Origin: Pseudomonadota bacterium
GTDB lineage: Bacteria; Desulfobacterota; Syntrophia; Syntrophales; JADFWA01
Direction of reading: 5' to 3'
NCBI GenBank assembly: GCA_030596145.1
Contig: JAUVKS010000122.1
Coordinates: 1 to 6,224 of the forward strand
DNA: 6,224 bases
Part shown: positions 1 to 5,647 of the stretch, in pieces
Layout of the letters: every line of letters begins with the position of its first letter
How positions within the stretch are numbered: the stretch's first letter is position 1
Position numbers and translations under genes: made by a program
The notes under the pieces: model-generated
The model's database searches: none
Told to the model about the DNA's origin: nothing
Seen by the model: the letters and a program-made list of their open reading frames with translations, nothing else

Positions 1-539
1 TCTGCGATATCGGTCACATTCGGAGTCAGTTTAACTATCACGGGAAGATCGGTTACTCTCTTCACCTCCCTGGTAACTTCATACGCCATACCGGGATCAG
101 CACCAAATGCAACACCACCCTTTTCTACATTCGGGCAGGAGATATTCACCTCAAGACCATGCACACCCTCCACGTCGTTCAATATCTCCGCAATCTTCCT
201 GTACTCGGAGGCCGTCTCTCCAAAGATATTGACTATAACTGGAACGTCAAACTTCTTCAGGAAGGGGATTTTGTCATCGATAAAAGACTGTACCCCCACA
301 TTTTCAAGTCCAATGGAGTTGAGCATTCCACACGGCGTTTCCATAGTCCTTTGAGGGGGATTACCAGCTCTTTGCTCAAGAGAAATTCCCTTGACAATCA
401 GAGCTCCCAACCGGTTGAGATCGATATAGTGAGAATACTCTTCACCGTAACCGAAAGTTCCTGAAGCGGTCATGACGGGATTCTTGAGGACCAGTCCACC
501 GATATCAACCTGCAGTTTTGGATTACGAAGTTTTTTCAC
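1..539 (-). CDS. pyrD: Dihydroorotate dehydrogenase, class 1B catalytic subunit (partial, C-terminus off the left edge)
   Basis: FMN subunit that oxidises dihydroorotate to orotate in pyrimidine synthesis; class 1B enzymes pass the electrons through PyrK to NAD+. 179 codons are visible. The N-terminal strand LQVDIGGLVLKNPVMTASG (residues 9-27) and TFGYGEEY are typical of the family. The substrate/FMN segment METPCGMLNSIGLEN lies at about 66-80. NISCPNVEKGG at 132-142 places the catalytic base at Cys135, the position known for class 1B enzymes (class 2 uses Ser). VIVKLTPNVTDI follows at the edge. The start is GTG at 539: it is the only reasonable in-frame start after the pyrK stop, and the ATG overlapping that stop (ATGA) runs into a stop after six codons. 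The ribosome site is weak, so translational coupling to pyrK, 13 nt upstream, is likely. The family is usually about 300 residues, so some 120 are missing. The family call is secure. Confidence 0.95.
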   Translation of the reverse strand, partial: MKKLRNPKLQVDIGGLVLKNPVMTASGTFGYGEEYSHYIDLNRLGALIVKGISLEQRAGNPPQRTMETPCGMLNSIGLENVGVQSFIDDKIPFLKKFDVPVIVNIFGETASEYRKIAEILNDVEGVHGLEVNISCPNVEKGGVAFGADPGMAYEVTREVKRVTDLPVIVKLTPNVTDIA

Positions 540-552
540 GTTCTTTCTCGCT

Positions 553-1380
553 TCATTCCCAGTCTATTTCCCTTATATCAAAAACGGGACCATCTTTACA
601 GACCCTCTTATACTCAGACTTTATGCTAATGGCGCATCCAAGACAGGCACCAACGCCACAGGCCATGCGCTCTTCAACCGATACCTGACAGGGAATAGAT
701 TGATCTTTCAGGATATCCGCCAACCCTTTCAGCATGGCAGGGGGACCACAGGCGTAAATGATTGAGTCGCTATAGCTATAAGAGTTTAAGTCGTCTTTGA
801 ACAGATCCGTGACAAGACCATGATATCCCCTGCTGCCATCATCAGTACTTATCTTAACATCGGAACATATCTCCTCCATCTTGTCCAGACCTATGAGGAG
901 ATTTGCACTCTGTGCACCTGCATAACAGATTGTCTTCAGAGGTTTGTCAGCGGCACACCTCCTGTAATGCCCACCAAGGAAGGAAATAGGCGCTATACCG
1001 ATACCCCCTGCAACCAGAATGACACAACTACGATCGGGGAAAATATCAAATCCTCGGCCCAGTGGGCCCAAGACATACATTTCTTCATCCGGTTTTAGCC
1101 TGGAGATTACGTGCGTCCCCTTCCCCACAACCCTGTACAGAAACTCAACAGTAAACCCGCCATCATCCTGATAAATGGAGTAAATACTAAACGGTCTCCC
1201 CAAAAAAGGAAACTTTCTGCCCTTCACCCTTAACATAACAAACTGGCCTGGAGAAGCTTCTTTAAACGGTGGTTCAGTAGAACTAACTTTCAAAGACATC
1301 AAAAAATGATCTTTAACAATTTCCCGGTTGAAAATGATTTTTCCGGACATCATTGAATTTATATGAAGCATGTTGTTCAC
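553..1380 (-). CDS. pyrK: Dihydroorotate dehydrogenase electron transfer subunit (FAD, 2Fe-2S)
   Basis: 275 residues, about 15 longer than typical PyrK because of an N-terminal extension. It carries electrons from the FMN of PyrD through a 2Fe-2S cluster and FAD to NAD+. A ferredoxin-reductase-like FAD domain holds GRPFSIYSI (61-69, flavin-binding RPxS) and GKGTHVISRLKPDEEMYVLGPLGRGF (87-111). The nucleotide domain holds VAGGIGIAPI (123-132) and ACGPPAML (210-217). The C-terminal cluster ligands are Cys241, Cys246, Cys249 and Cys261 in ERMACGVGACLGCAI, all present. The start is GTG at 1380, overlapping the rimI stop by one base (TAGTG) and preceded by AGAAGGG at good spacing. The later in-frame ATGs (residues 4, 10, 11) lack a ribosome site. 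pyrD follows 13 nt downstream. Confident. Confidence 0.96.
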   Translation of the reverse strand: MNNMLHINSMMSGKIIFNREIVKDHFLMSLKVSSTEPPFKEASPGQFVMLRVKGRKFPFLGRPFSIYSIYQDDGGFTVEFLYRVVGKGTHVISRLKPDEEMYVLGPLGRGFDIFPDRSCVILVAGGIGIAPISFLGGHYRRCAADKPLKTICYAGAQSANLLIGLDKMEEICSDVKISTDDGSRGYHGLVTDLFKDDLNSYSYSDSIIYACGPPAMLKGLADILKDQSIPCQVSVEERMACGVGACLGCAISIKSEYKRVCKDGPVFDIREIDWE

Positions 1381-1901
1381 TAAATACCCTTCTGATCAGA
1401 GGTTCTCCTCAGATCCACCCACATAATAAGGGCATCTTCCTTAGTATCAGAATAATAGAGGGGTCTCACCCCCTTTACCTCAAAACCGAACTTCTCGTAT
1501 AATTTCCTGGCAGCAGTATTATTTCTGCGTACTTCCAAGGTTGCATGAACCGCCTCCTGATGGCATGAAATCTCTATCATCTCTGCTATCAGTTTCGAGG
1601 CTATTCCCCGCATCCTGAAATCTTCCCGTATAGCTATATCCCTTATATGGACTTCATCAACAACTATCAAAAAATTGATGTATCCTACAACTTTCCGACC
1701 ATTTTCCCCTTCTGTCTTTGCTACCAGATTATGGGCCGCTGGTAAGCACAATTCGAGCCTGAACATCTTATCAGACCACGGTGTTACAAAGGAACTACGT
1801 TCAATAACCATAACATCATCAAGATCATCGACCGTCATTTCCGTTATCTTGACGTCTACCGCCTTTTTATCTTTAGAAACCATACTCGATTTAAAATGCA
1901 T
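1380..1901 (-). CDS. rimI: Ribosomal protein bS18 alanine N-acetyltransferase (GNAT)
   Basis: GNAT acetyltransferase of 173 residues that transfers acetyl from acetyl-CoA to the N-terminal alanine of ribosomal protein S18. RimI hallmarks are SSFVTPWSDKMFRLEL (36-51), the acetyl-CoA pyrophosphate loop RMRGIA (96-101, R/QxxGxA), LEVRRNNTAARKLYEKFGF (122-140) and the C-terminal RPLYYSDTKEDALIMWVDL. Glu123 and Tyr135 keep the 12-residue spacing of the E. coli catalytic pair Glu103/Tyr115. It is somewhat longer than E. coli RimI (148), mainly through about 15 extra N-terminal residues. ATG at 1901 follows CGAGGGGACT, a fair ribosome site. ATG at 1883 (residue 7) is the alternative, and neither removes conserved sequence. 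The stop is fused to the pyrK start, so translation is coupled. A general GNAT with another target cannot be excluded, but the RimI signature is strong. Confidence 0.9.
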   Translation of the reverse strand: MHFKSSMVSKDKKAVDVKITEMTVDDLDDVMVIERSSFVTPWSDKMFRLELCLPAAHNLVAKTEGENGRKVVGYINFLIVVDEVHIRDIAIREDFRMRGIASKLIAEMIEISCHQEAVHATLEVRRNNTAARKLYEKFGFEVKGVRPLYYSDTKEDALIMWVDLRRTSDQKGI

Positions 1902-1926
1902 AGTCCCCTCGGGCGGGATAAAACTT

Positions 1927-1948
1927 GTCCCCGACTTCGATCGGGGAC
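1927..1948 (-). terminator. Strong hairpin between EIIC and rimI (possible weak terminator or part of a repeat)
   Basis: A perfect 8-bp inverted repeat, GTCCCCGA ... TCGGGGAC, with a 6-nt loop. Read on the minus strand, the direction of the flanking genes, it is followed by AAGTTTTAT, so it could act as an inefficient intrinsic terminator of the PTS genes. The T run is only four bases, which makes that uncertain. It may equally be a dispersed palindromic repeat. The 5' arm (GTCCCC) can also pair with the rimI ribosome site GAGGGGAC 20 nt or so downstream. Confidence 0.5.
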
Positions 1949-1960
1949 CACCCCTCCACG

Positions 1961-1984
1961 CTTTGTGCCTTGGTGTCTTGGTGG
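1961..1984. repeat. Three tandem degenerate 8-mers in the EIIC-rimI gap
   Basis: Three adjacent 8-base units, CTTTGTGC, CTTGGTGT and CTTGGTGG, fill this stretch. From memory, sequences of this form (CACCAAGACACCAAGG on the other strand) recur as short intergenic elements in many unrelated bacterial genomes. That is recollection, not a search result. Together with the hairpin at 1927-1948 it occupies most of the 95-nt gap. No coding function is seen. Confidence 0.6.
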
Positions 1985-1996
1985 ATACCTAAACGG

Positions 1997-2704
1997 TTAC
2001 AAAAATTCGAAAGCAAATGCTACTATTAGAAAAACGCCGCAGAATACTGGGAGCGTGCCCCGCAATTTTACTGTATTGAGAGCCACAGCAACACCCAAGA
2101 GCGGAAGGAAAAAATATGTGTAAGTAAGAGCTCTTAACCCTTTTGGGGGAATTAGCGGAAAGACATATGCAAGTATCATCACACCGAAGACTAAAACAAC
2201 AAAAATAAAGGGAACAGTGCAGAATAATGTTTTAAACAGTCCCCAAACATGCTTACGTGAAATTCCCTTGATATTACCTACCCTTGCATCTTCTACAGCC
2301 TTTTGGGACAGCTTGTCATTCGACTTCATGATCCAGATATCAATCTTCTGACCCAGGATGGCGAAAGGAATAAACAAGAGAATAGAAAAGGTTATCAGTT
2401 CAGGAGAGAGGTGCCCCAATTCCTTCCCCGCCAGTATCGAGCCAGCAGCAATAAGAACAGCAGCTATAGAATCGTTCGGAGGGACATAGACCCCAACAGG
2501 CAATTTATTAATCCACAGCAGTTCTATTAAGGCACCTGAAATCAGACCTGTGTACGGATCTCTTAAGACAAATCCAATGATGGGACCGGCTACTACAGGC
2601 CTGGAAAGCATAGCCTGTATGAAAACCCTGTCCAAGCATATTATGCCTCCCACAACTGCTACTATAATCGCCTTAAAAAACATAAAAACACATTGCTGGC
2701 ACAT
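1997..2704 (-). CDS. PTS mannose/fructose/sorbose-family EIIC membrane component
   Basis: Integral membrane subunit of a mannose-class phosphotransferase permease, 235 residues. The family signature is intact: MLSRPVVAGPIIGFVLRDP (32-50), TGLISGALIELLWINKLPVGVYVPPNDSIAAVLIA (52-86). Hydrophobic segments lie at about 9-23, 37-47, 52-66, 78-93, 103-117, 160-184, 192-210 and 217-234, separated by a charged cytoplasmic-type loop (125-152). The start used is ATG at 2704, preceded by GGATGGGGA. ATG at 2683 (residue 8) is possible but has no ribosome site. EIIC normally works with EIID, which is not encoded next to it here: the following gene is rimI. Sugar specificity cannot be read from the sequence. 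Translation may be controlled by the RNA structure at 2706-2769. Confidence 0.9.
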   Translation of the reverse strand: MCQQCVFMFFKAIIVAVVGGIICLDRVFIQAMLSRPVVAGPIIGFVLRDPYTGLISGALIELLWINKLPVGVYVPPNDSIAAVLIAAGSILAGKELGHLSPELITFSILLFIPFAILGQKIDIWIMKSNDKLSQKAVEDARVGNIKGISRKHVWGLFKTLFCTVPFIFVVLVFGVMILAYVFPLIPPKGLRALTYTYFFLPLLGVAVALNTVKLRGTLPVFCGVFLIVAFAFEFL

Positions 2705-2705
2705 T

Positions 2706-2769
2706 CCCCATCCGCCTAAGGCGGACTATAGGTAGTTTCAATTCAATCTTAAAAACGATGCAGATGGGG
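2706..2769 (-). promoter_or_regulatory. Candidate RNA switch covering the EIIC ribosome binding site
   Basis: In the minus-strand transcript, CCCCATCTGC (2769-2760, just after the EIIB stop) can pair with GCGGATGGGG (2715-2706), which contains the EIIC ribosome site. This makes a 10-bp stem with one G-U wobble across 44 nt. A second, local palindrome, TCCGCCTTAGGCGGA on the minus strand (2725-2711), uses part of the same bases, so the two stems exclude each other. A ribosome ending EIIB (stop at 2776-2774) would cover the first arm and free the EIIC start. The pairing is seen; the function is inferred. Confidence 0.45.
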
Positions 2770-2773
2770 GTTT

Positions 2774-3265
2774 TTACGGAAGCATATGTTCTTCAATAAG
2801 ATCACGGAAATCGACGGGTTTGTCTCCCGGAACACATCTAAACTCTACATTGACCCCCGAATCTATGAGAAATTGCAAGCCTTCTATATCACTCTCACAC
2901 AAATACACTGTTGGTGTACAGCATTTTCTGCCTTCCTCGCTGTGCACGTTACCTATGTTCAGCTTTTCAAATCTAAAACCAAACTTGTACGCTTTTAAGG
3001 CATCGCGGACATCACAAAAGAGAACTATTGTCTTCCCCCCGTTCTTCTCATTGTAAGAATGATTTTTAGAAAATTCCTCTACGCTATTCACCACTACTTC
3101 AATATCACTCGGAACGGCCATCTTTATTACCGACTCTCTAAAGAAGTCGGTCGCCACATCATCATCCGCAACCACTATACATGATGCCTTGATGAAGGGA
3201 ATCCATGCTTCCAATATCTGACCATGAATAAGTCTGTTATCAACTCTTACAAGTGAGACATCCAT
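2774..3265 (-). CDS. PTS mannose/fructose/sorbose-family EIIB component
   Basis: Cytoplasmic phosphocarrier, 163 residues, which takes phosphate from EIIA on a histidine and hands it to the sugar entering through the membrane subunits. VSLVRVDNRLIHGQILEAW near the N-terminus contains the phosphorylated histidine, His14 of DNRLIHGQ, with the usual arginine at 11. LNIGNVHSEEGRK in the middle and the C-terminal LIDSGVNVEFRCVPGDKPVDF match the EIIB fold. The frame extends ten codons upstream to a TTG at 3295 that would overlap the EIIA stop, but ATG at 3265 gives the usual family N-terminus, 16 nt after EIIA. The ribosome site is poor (TAATGG), suggesting coupling to EIIA. No key residue is missing. 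Confidence 0.93.
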   Translation of the reverse strand: MDVSLVRVDNRLIHGQILEAWIPFIKASCIVVADDDVATDFFRESVIKMAVPSDIEVVVNSVEEFSKNHSYNEKNGGKTIVLFCDVRDALKAYKFGFRFEKLNIGNVHSEEGRKCCTPTVYLCESDIEGLQFLIDSGVNVEFRCVPGDKPVDFRDLIEEHMLP

Positions 3266-3281
3266 AGAACGACCATTAGAC

Positions 3282-3698
3282 TCATTTACTGTCAACTTTT
3301 TTGTTCAAAATTTCACCAGCGAGGGATATGTTCCGCCTCCCATAGTCCTTGATAGTATAAGCTAAGTCAGTCAAATCCTTTTCTTCCCTGATGTCAGGAA
3401 GTTTAAGCAACATGGGAAGATTTACACCGGTAACTACCTCCAGCTTCCCTTCCTTCAAAAAAGATAATGAAAGGTTTGAAGGAGTACCTCCAAAAAGGTC
3501 CGTCATAATTAAGACACCCTTACCTTTATCCACCTTCTTTATGCCAGCGGTAATTTCTTTCTTTAATTCCTCGACTCCCTTTGTCGGATCCACTGAAATA
3601 GCAAGAATGCTGCCCAGCCTTCCCTTTATCAATTCAGCAGACCGTATCAACTCATATCCAAGATTGCCATGAGTTATCACCAGTACACCTACCATCAT
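3282..3698 (-). CDS. PTS mannose/fructose/sorbose-family EIIA component
   Basis: Cytoplasmic phosphocarrier of 138 residues, accepting phosphate from phospho-HPr and passing it to EIIB. VGVLVITHGNLGYELIRSAELI carries the active-site histidine, His10. MTDLFGGTPSNLSLSFL places Asp67 at the position of the E. coli ManX Asp67 that supports the histidine. VVTGVNLPMLLKLP (89-102) is the third family signature. It is a single-domain EIIA, not fused to EIIB as in E. coli ManX. The start is one of two adjacent ATGs (3698 or 3695) after GGGATGGA. It is the first gene of the minus-strand block and has a plausible promoter upstream. No HPr, EI or HPr kinase gene is in the window, so its phosphate donor must lie elsewhere. 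Confidence 0.94.
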   Translation of the reverse strand: MMVGVLVITHGNLGYELIRSAELIKGRLGSILAISVDPTKGVEELKKEITAGIKKVDKGKGVLIMTDLFGGTPSNLSLSFLKEGKLEVVTGVNLPMLLKLPDIREEKDLTDLAYTIKDYGRRNISLAGEILNKKVDSK

Positions 3699-3729
3699 AT
3701 TCCATCCCTAAATCAACTTTTACCGCAGT

Positions 3730-3758
3730 ACGCTAAATGATTGCCCTCTGATTGTCAA
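3730..3758 (-). promoter_or_regulatory. Candidate sigma-70 promoter for the PTS genes
   Basis: On the minus strand a perfect TTGACA (3758-3753) is followed after 17 nt by TAGCGT (3735-3730). The -35 is ideal and the -10 poor (three of six matches). It lies about 30 nt before the EIIA start, a sensible distance. Likely, but not certain. Confidence 0.5.
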
Positions 3759-3802
3759 GAGTTTATCATAGCAATGTTACACCGCAAGCAACCATTTCAC
3801 GC

Positions 3803-3830
3803 TTGACATACATCTATCATTCATCATAAG
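3803..3830 (+). promoter_or_regulatory. Candidate sigma-70 promoter for the Nudix gene
   Basis: TTGACA (3803-3808), then a 16-nt spacer and CATAAG (3825-3830, four of six matches to TATAAT). Transcription would start at about 3837, the first base of the palindrome at 3837-3862, leaving a leader of about 80 nt before the ATG at 3917. The promoter faces away from the PTS promoter, with the two -35 boxes about 44 nt apart. Confidence 0.5.
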
Positions 3831-3836
3831 AAAAAT

Positions 3837-3862
3837 GGTGGATTCGCTTTGCTTAATCCACC
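3837..3862. repeat. 26-nt palindromic element in the Nudix leader
   Basis: A perfect 8-bp inverted repeat, GGTGGATT ... AATCCACC, encloses a 10-nt loop CGCTTTGCTT. From memory, this arrangement with this loop type recurs as a short dispersed palindrome (GGTGGATT...AATCCACCCTA) in many bacterial genomes; that could not be searched here. There is no T run after either arm, so it is not a standard terminator. If the promoter just upstream is real, it would form a stem at the very 5' end of the mRNA. Confidence 0.6.
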
Positions 3863-3916
3863 CTATGAAAGACTAAAAGTTTGAATCTCAAATTTTTCCT
3901 TGCTAAAGGAATTATC

Positions 3917-4375
3917 ATGACAGTAAAAATTAAAATAACCTGTCCCAACTGCGGAGGAGAAATTGAATCCTATAGAAATCCCTTGCCAACCATTGACATA
4001 ATAATTGAACTGGAAGACGGTAGAATCATTCTTATTAAAAGAAAAAATCCGCCCATCGGGTGGGCAATTCCCGGAGGCTTTGTGGATTACGGAGAGTCTC
4101 TCGAGGAAGCAGCAATAAGGGAAGCAAAAGAGGAAACATCCCTGGACGTCATCCTACTAGAGCAGATGCACACCTACTCGAAACCGGACAGGGATCCCCG
4201 CCAGCACACCATCTCCACCATTTTCATAGCCAAGGGAAGTGGAACGCCTGTTGCCGCAGATGACGCCGCCGAAATCGGAGTATTCATTGAAGATAATCTT
4301 CCACATCCGCTTATGTTTGATCATGAACAGATATTAACAGATTATTTCAAAAAGAAAAAACGTAATAATAGGTAG
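3917..4375 (+). CDS. Nudix hydrolase with N-terminal CPNC motif
   Basis: 152-residue hydrolase that cleaves a nucleoside diphosphate linked to another group X; the substrate (ADP-ribose, NTP or other) cannot be told. The Nudix box runs from Gly54 to Leu76, with Glu60, Arg68, Glu69, Glu72 and Glu73 all present, so metal binding should be intact. The usual glycine near its end is Ser75 (REAKEETSL). WAIPGGF precedes the box. The N-terminus, ITCPNCGGEIESYRNPLPTID, has one CxxC only, half of a zinc ribbon, followed by the strand that opens the Nudix fold. The start is ATG at 3917, eight nt after AAAGGA; an upstream in-frame TTG at 3881 has no ribosome site. The tail is strongly basic (KKKKRNNR). 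S1-protein gene 60 nt downstream on the same strand. Confidence 0.92.
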   Translation: MTVKIKITCPNCGGEIESYRNPLPTIDIIIELEDGRIILIKRKNPPIGWAIPGGFVDYGESLEEAAIREAKEETSLDVILLEQMHTYSKPDRDPRQHTISTIFIAKGSGTPVAADDAAEIGVFIEDNLPHPLMFDHEQILTDYFKKKKRNNR

Positions 4376-4435
4376 ACTTTCAAAATTCAACAAGTTTGAT
4401 TTTATGCACACATCTATTAATTCCAAAGGAGACAC

Positions 4436-5647
4436 ATGAATCAGGAAAATCAAAAAAAGGATGAAACAAGCGCGGGAAAAAGCTTTGCAGAACTTTTCGA
4501 AGAGCAGGATTTTGTAGCCGATAGCTGGTTGCAGCCGGGACAGAAAGTGGAGGCAGTCATCGTCAAGATCACTAAGGAGTGGATCTTTCTTGACTTGGGT
4601 GGCAAGAGCGAGGGCTATCTGGATAGAAAGGAGTTGCTTGATGATGATGGCAACCTCACCGTACAGGAAGGTAATACTATACAAGCCTATTTCCTGTCGG
4701 CACGTAACAATGAGCAGCTTTTCACCACAAAGATAGGCAAAGGTTCCACCGGGCAAGCCCACTTGGAAGAGGCCTACCAGAATGGTATCCCGGTGGAAGG
4801 CATTGTTGAAAAAGAAATCAAGGGTGGTTTTGAAGTCAAGATAGCGGGCAGTATTCTGGGTTTTTGCCCTTATTCTCAAATGGGATTACGGCGAGTTGAA
4901 AATCCGGATGAATACGTGGGGCAACGCCTGACGTTCACTATTACTGAATACGGCGAGAAGGGACGTAATATCATCCTGTCCAACAGAGCAGTTTTGGAAG
5001 AGGAACTCCAACAGCAAAAGGAAGCTCTGAAGGAATCATTGCGGGAAGGAATGAGGGTTAAGGGAGCTATTACTTCAATCAAGGATTTTGGGGCATTTTT
5101 AGACATCGGCATAATTGAAGGACTACTCCCCATCTCTGAGATCAGTTGGGGGCGAGTGGAAGATATCAACGAATTGCTGACCGTAGGCCAGGAACTGGAG
5201 GTTGTGGTGATGGCTCTGGATTGGGAGAAAAACCGTTTTTCCTTTAGCCTGAAAGAAACCCTGCCCGATCCATGGGAAACCGTTGAAGAAAAATTTCCGG
5301 AAGGATCTTGCCACACTGGGAAGGCAGCGCGCGTGACAAATTTTGGTGCTTTTATTACTCTGGAAGCAGGGATAGACGGCCTCATCCATATCTCCAAATT
5401 AGGAAAGGGTAAGAGAATTAATCATCCCTCGGATGTGATAAAGAAAGGTCAAACCTTAGAGGTGCGAATTGAGACTGTGGACAAGGAAAATAAACGTCTA
5501 TCTCTGTCATTGGCCAGAGCTGATCAGAAGGAAGAAGAAAAAGATAGGGTAGGAGATTATCGGCAATACGTAGAAAAAACGCCCAAGTCTTTGGGAACAC
5601 TGGAAGATATGTTGAAGGGAAAACTTGCCGACAAATCAAAAGAGTAA
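4436..5647 (+). CDS. S1 RNA-binding domain protein with four S1 repeats (ribosomal protein S1-like)
   Basis: 403 residues with four OB-fold S1 domains at about 34-101, 118-186, 203-272 and 289-360. The last two are canonical (GAITSIKDFGAFLDIG-EGLLPISEISW; ARVTNFGAFITLEAGIDGLIHISKL; both ending in xxRxSxSL). The first two are more divergent, with VIVKITKEWIFLDLGGKSEGYLDRKEL and VEKEIKGGFEVKIAGSILGFCPYSQM. This is like the ribosome-contacting first two domains of true S1. E. coli S1 has six domains in 557 residues, so this is a shorter form, either the organism's S1 or a paralogue. An acidic N-terminus (1-30) and a charged tail ending GTLEDMLKGKL flank the repeats. ATG at 4436 follows an excellent AAAGGAG (4425-4431). 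Role inferred: single-stranded RNA binding in the cytoplasm, in translation initiation or RNA turnover. Confidence 0.9.
   Translation: MNQENQKKDETSAGKSFAELFEEQDFVADSWLQPGQKVEAVIVKITKEWIFLDLGGKSEGYLDRKELLDDDGNLTVQEGNTIQAYFLSARNNEQLFTTKIGKGSTGQAHLEEAYQNGIPVEGIVEKEIKGGFEVKIAGSILGFCPYSQMGLRRVENPDEYVGQRLTFTITEYGEKGRNIILSNRAVLEEELQQQKEALKESLREGMRVKGAITSIKDFGAFLDIGIIEGLLPISEISWGRVEDINELLTVGQELEVVVMALDWEKNRFSFSLKETLPDPWETVEEKFPEGSCHTGKAARVTNFGAFITLEAGIDGLIHISKLGKGKRINHPSDVIKKGQTLEVRIETVDKENKRLSLSLARADQKEEEKDRVGDYRQYVEKTPKSLGTLEDMLKGKLADKSKE

Noticed and set aside
159..765. Plus-strand open frames opposite pyrD and the end of pyrK
   Set aside because: They are antisense shadows of well-supported pyrD and pyrK coding sequence, with no family resemblance or ribosome site.
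1961..1984. Tandem 8-mers considered as a CRISPR remnant or integration site
   Set aside because: Units are adjacent without spacers and far too short for CRISPR; no integrase or tRNA gene is nearby.
3266..3295. Ten-codon upstream extension of EIIB from a TTG
   Set aside because: It would overlap the EIIA stop, has no ribosome site, and the family N-terminus begins at the ATG at 3265.
4376..4435. A separate promoter for the S1-domain gene
   Set aside because: TTGATT and TATTAA are present but only 13 nt apart, too short for a normal sigma-70 promoter; co-transcription with the Nudix gene is possible.
4334..5397. Minus-strand open frames opposite the Nudix end and the S1-domain gene
   Set aside because: They lie opposite clear S1 domains; their composition is that of reversed coding sequence and they carry no recognisable motif.
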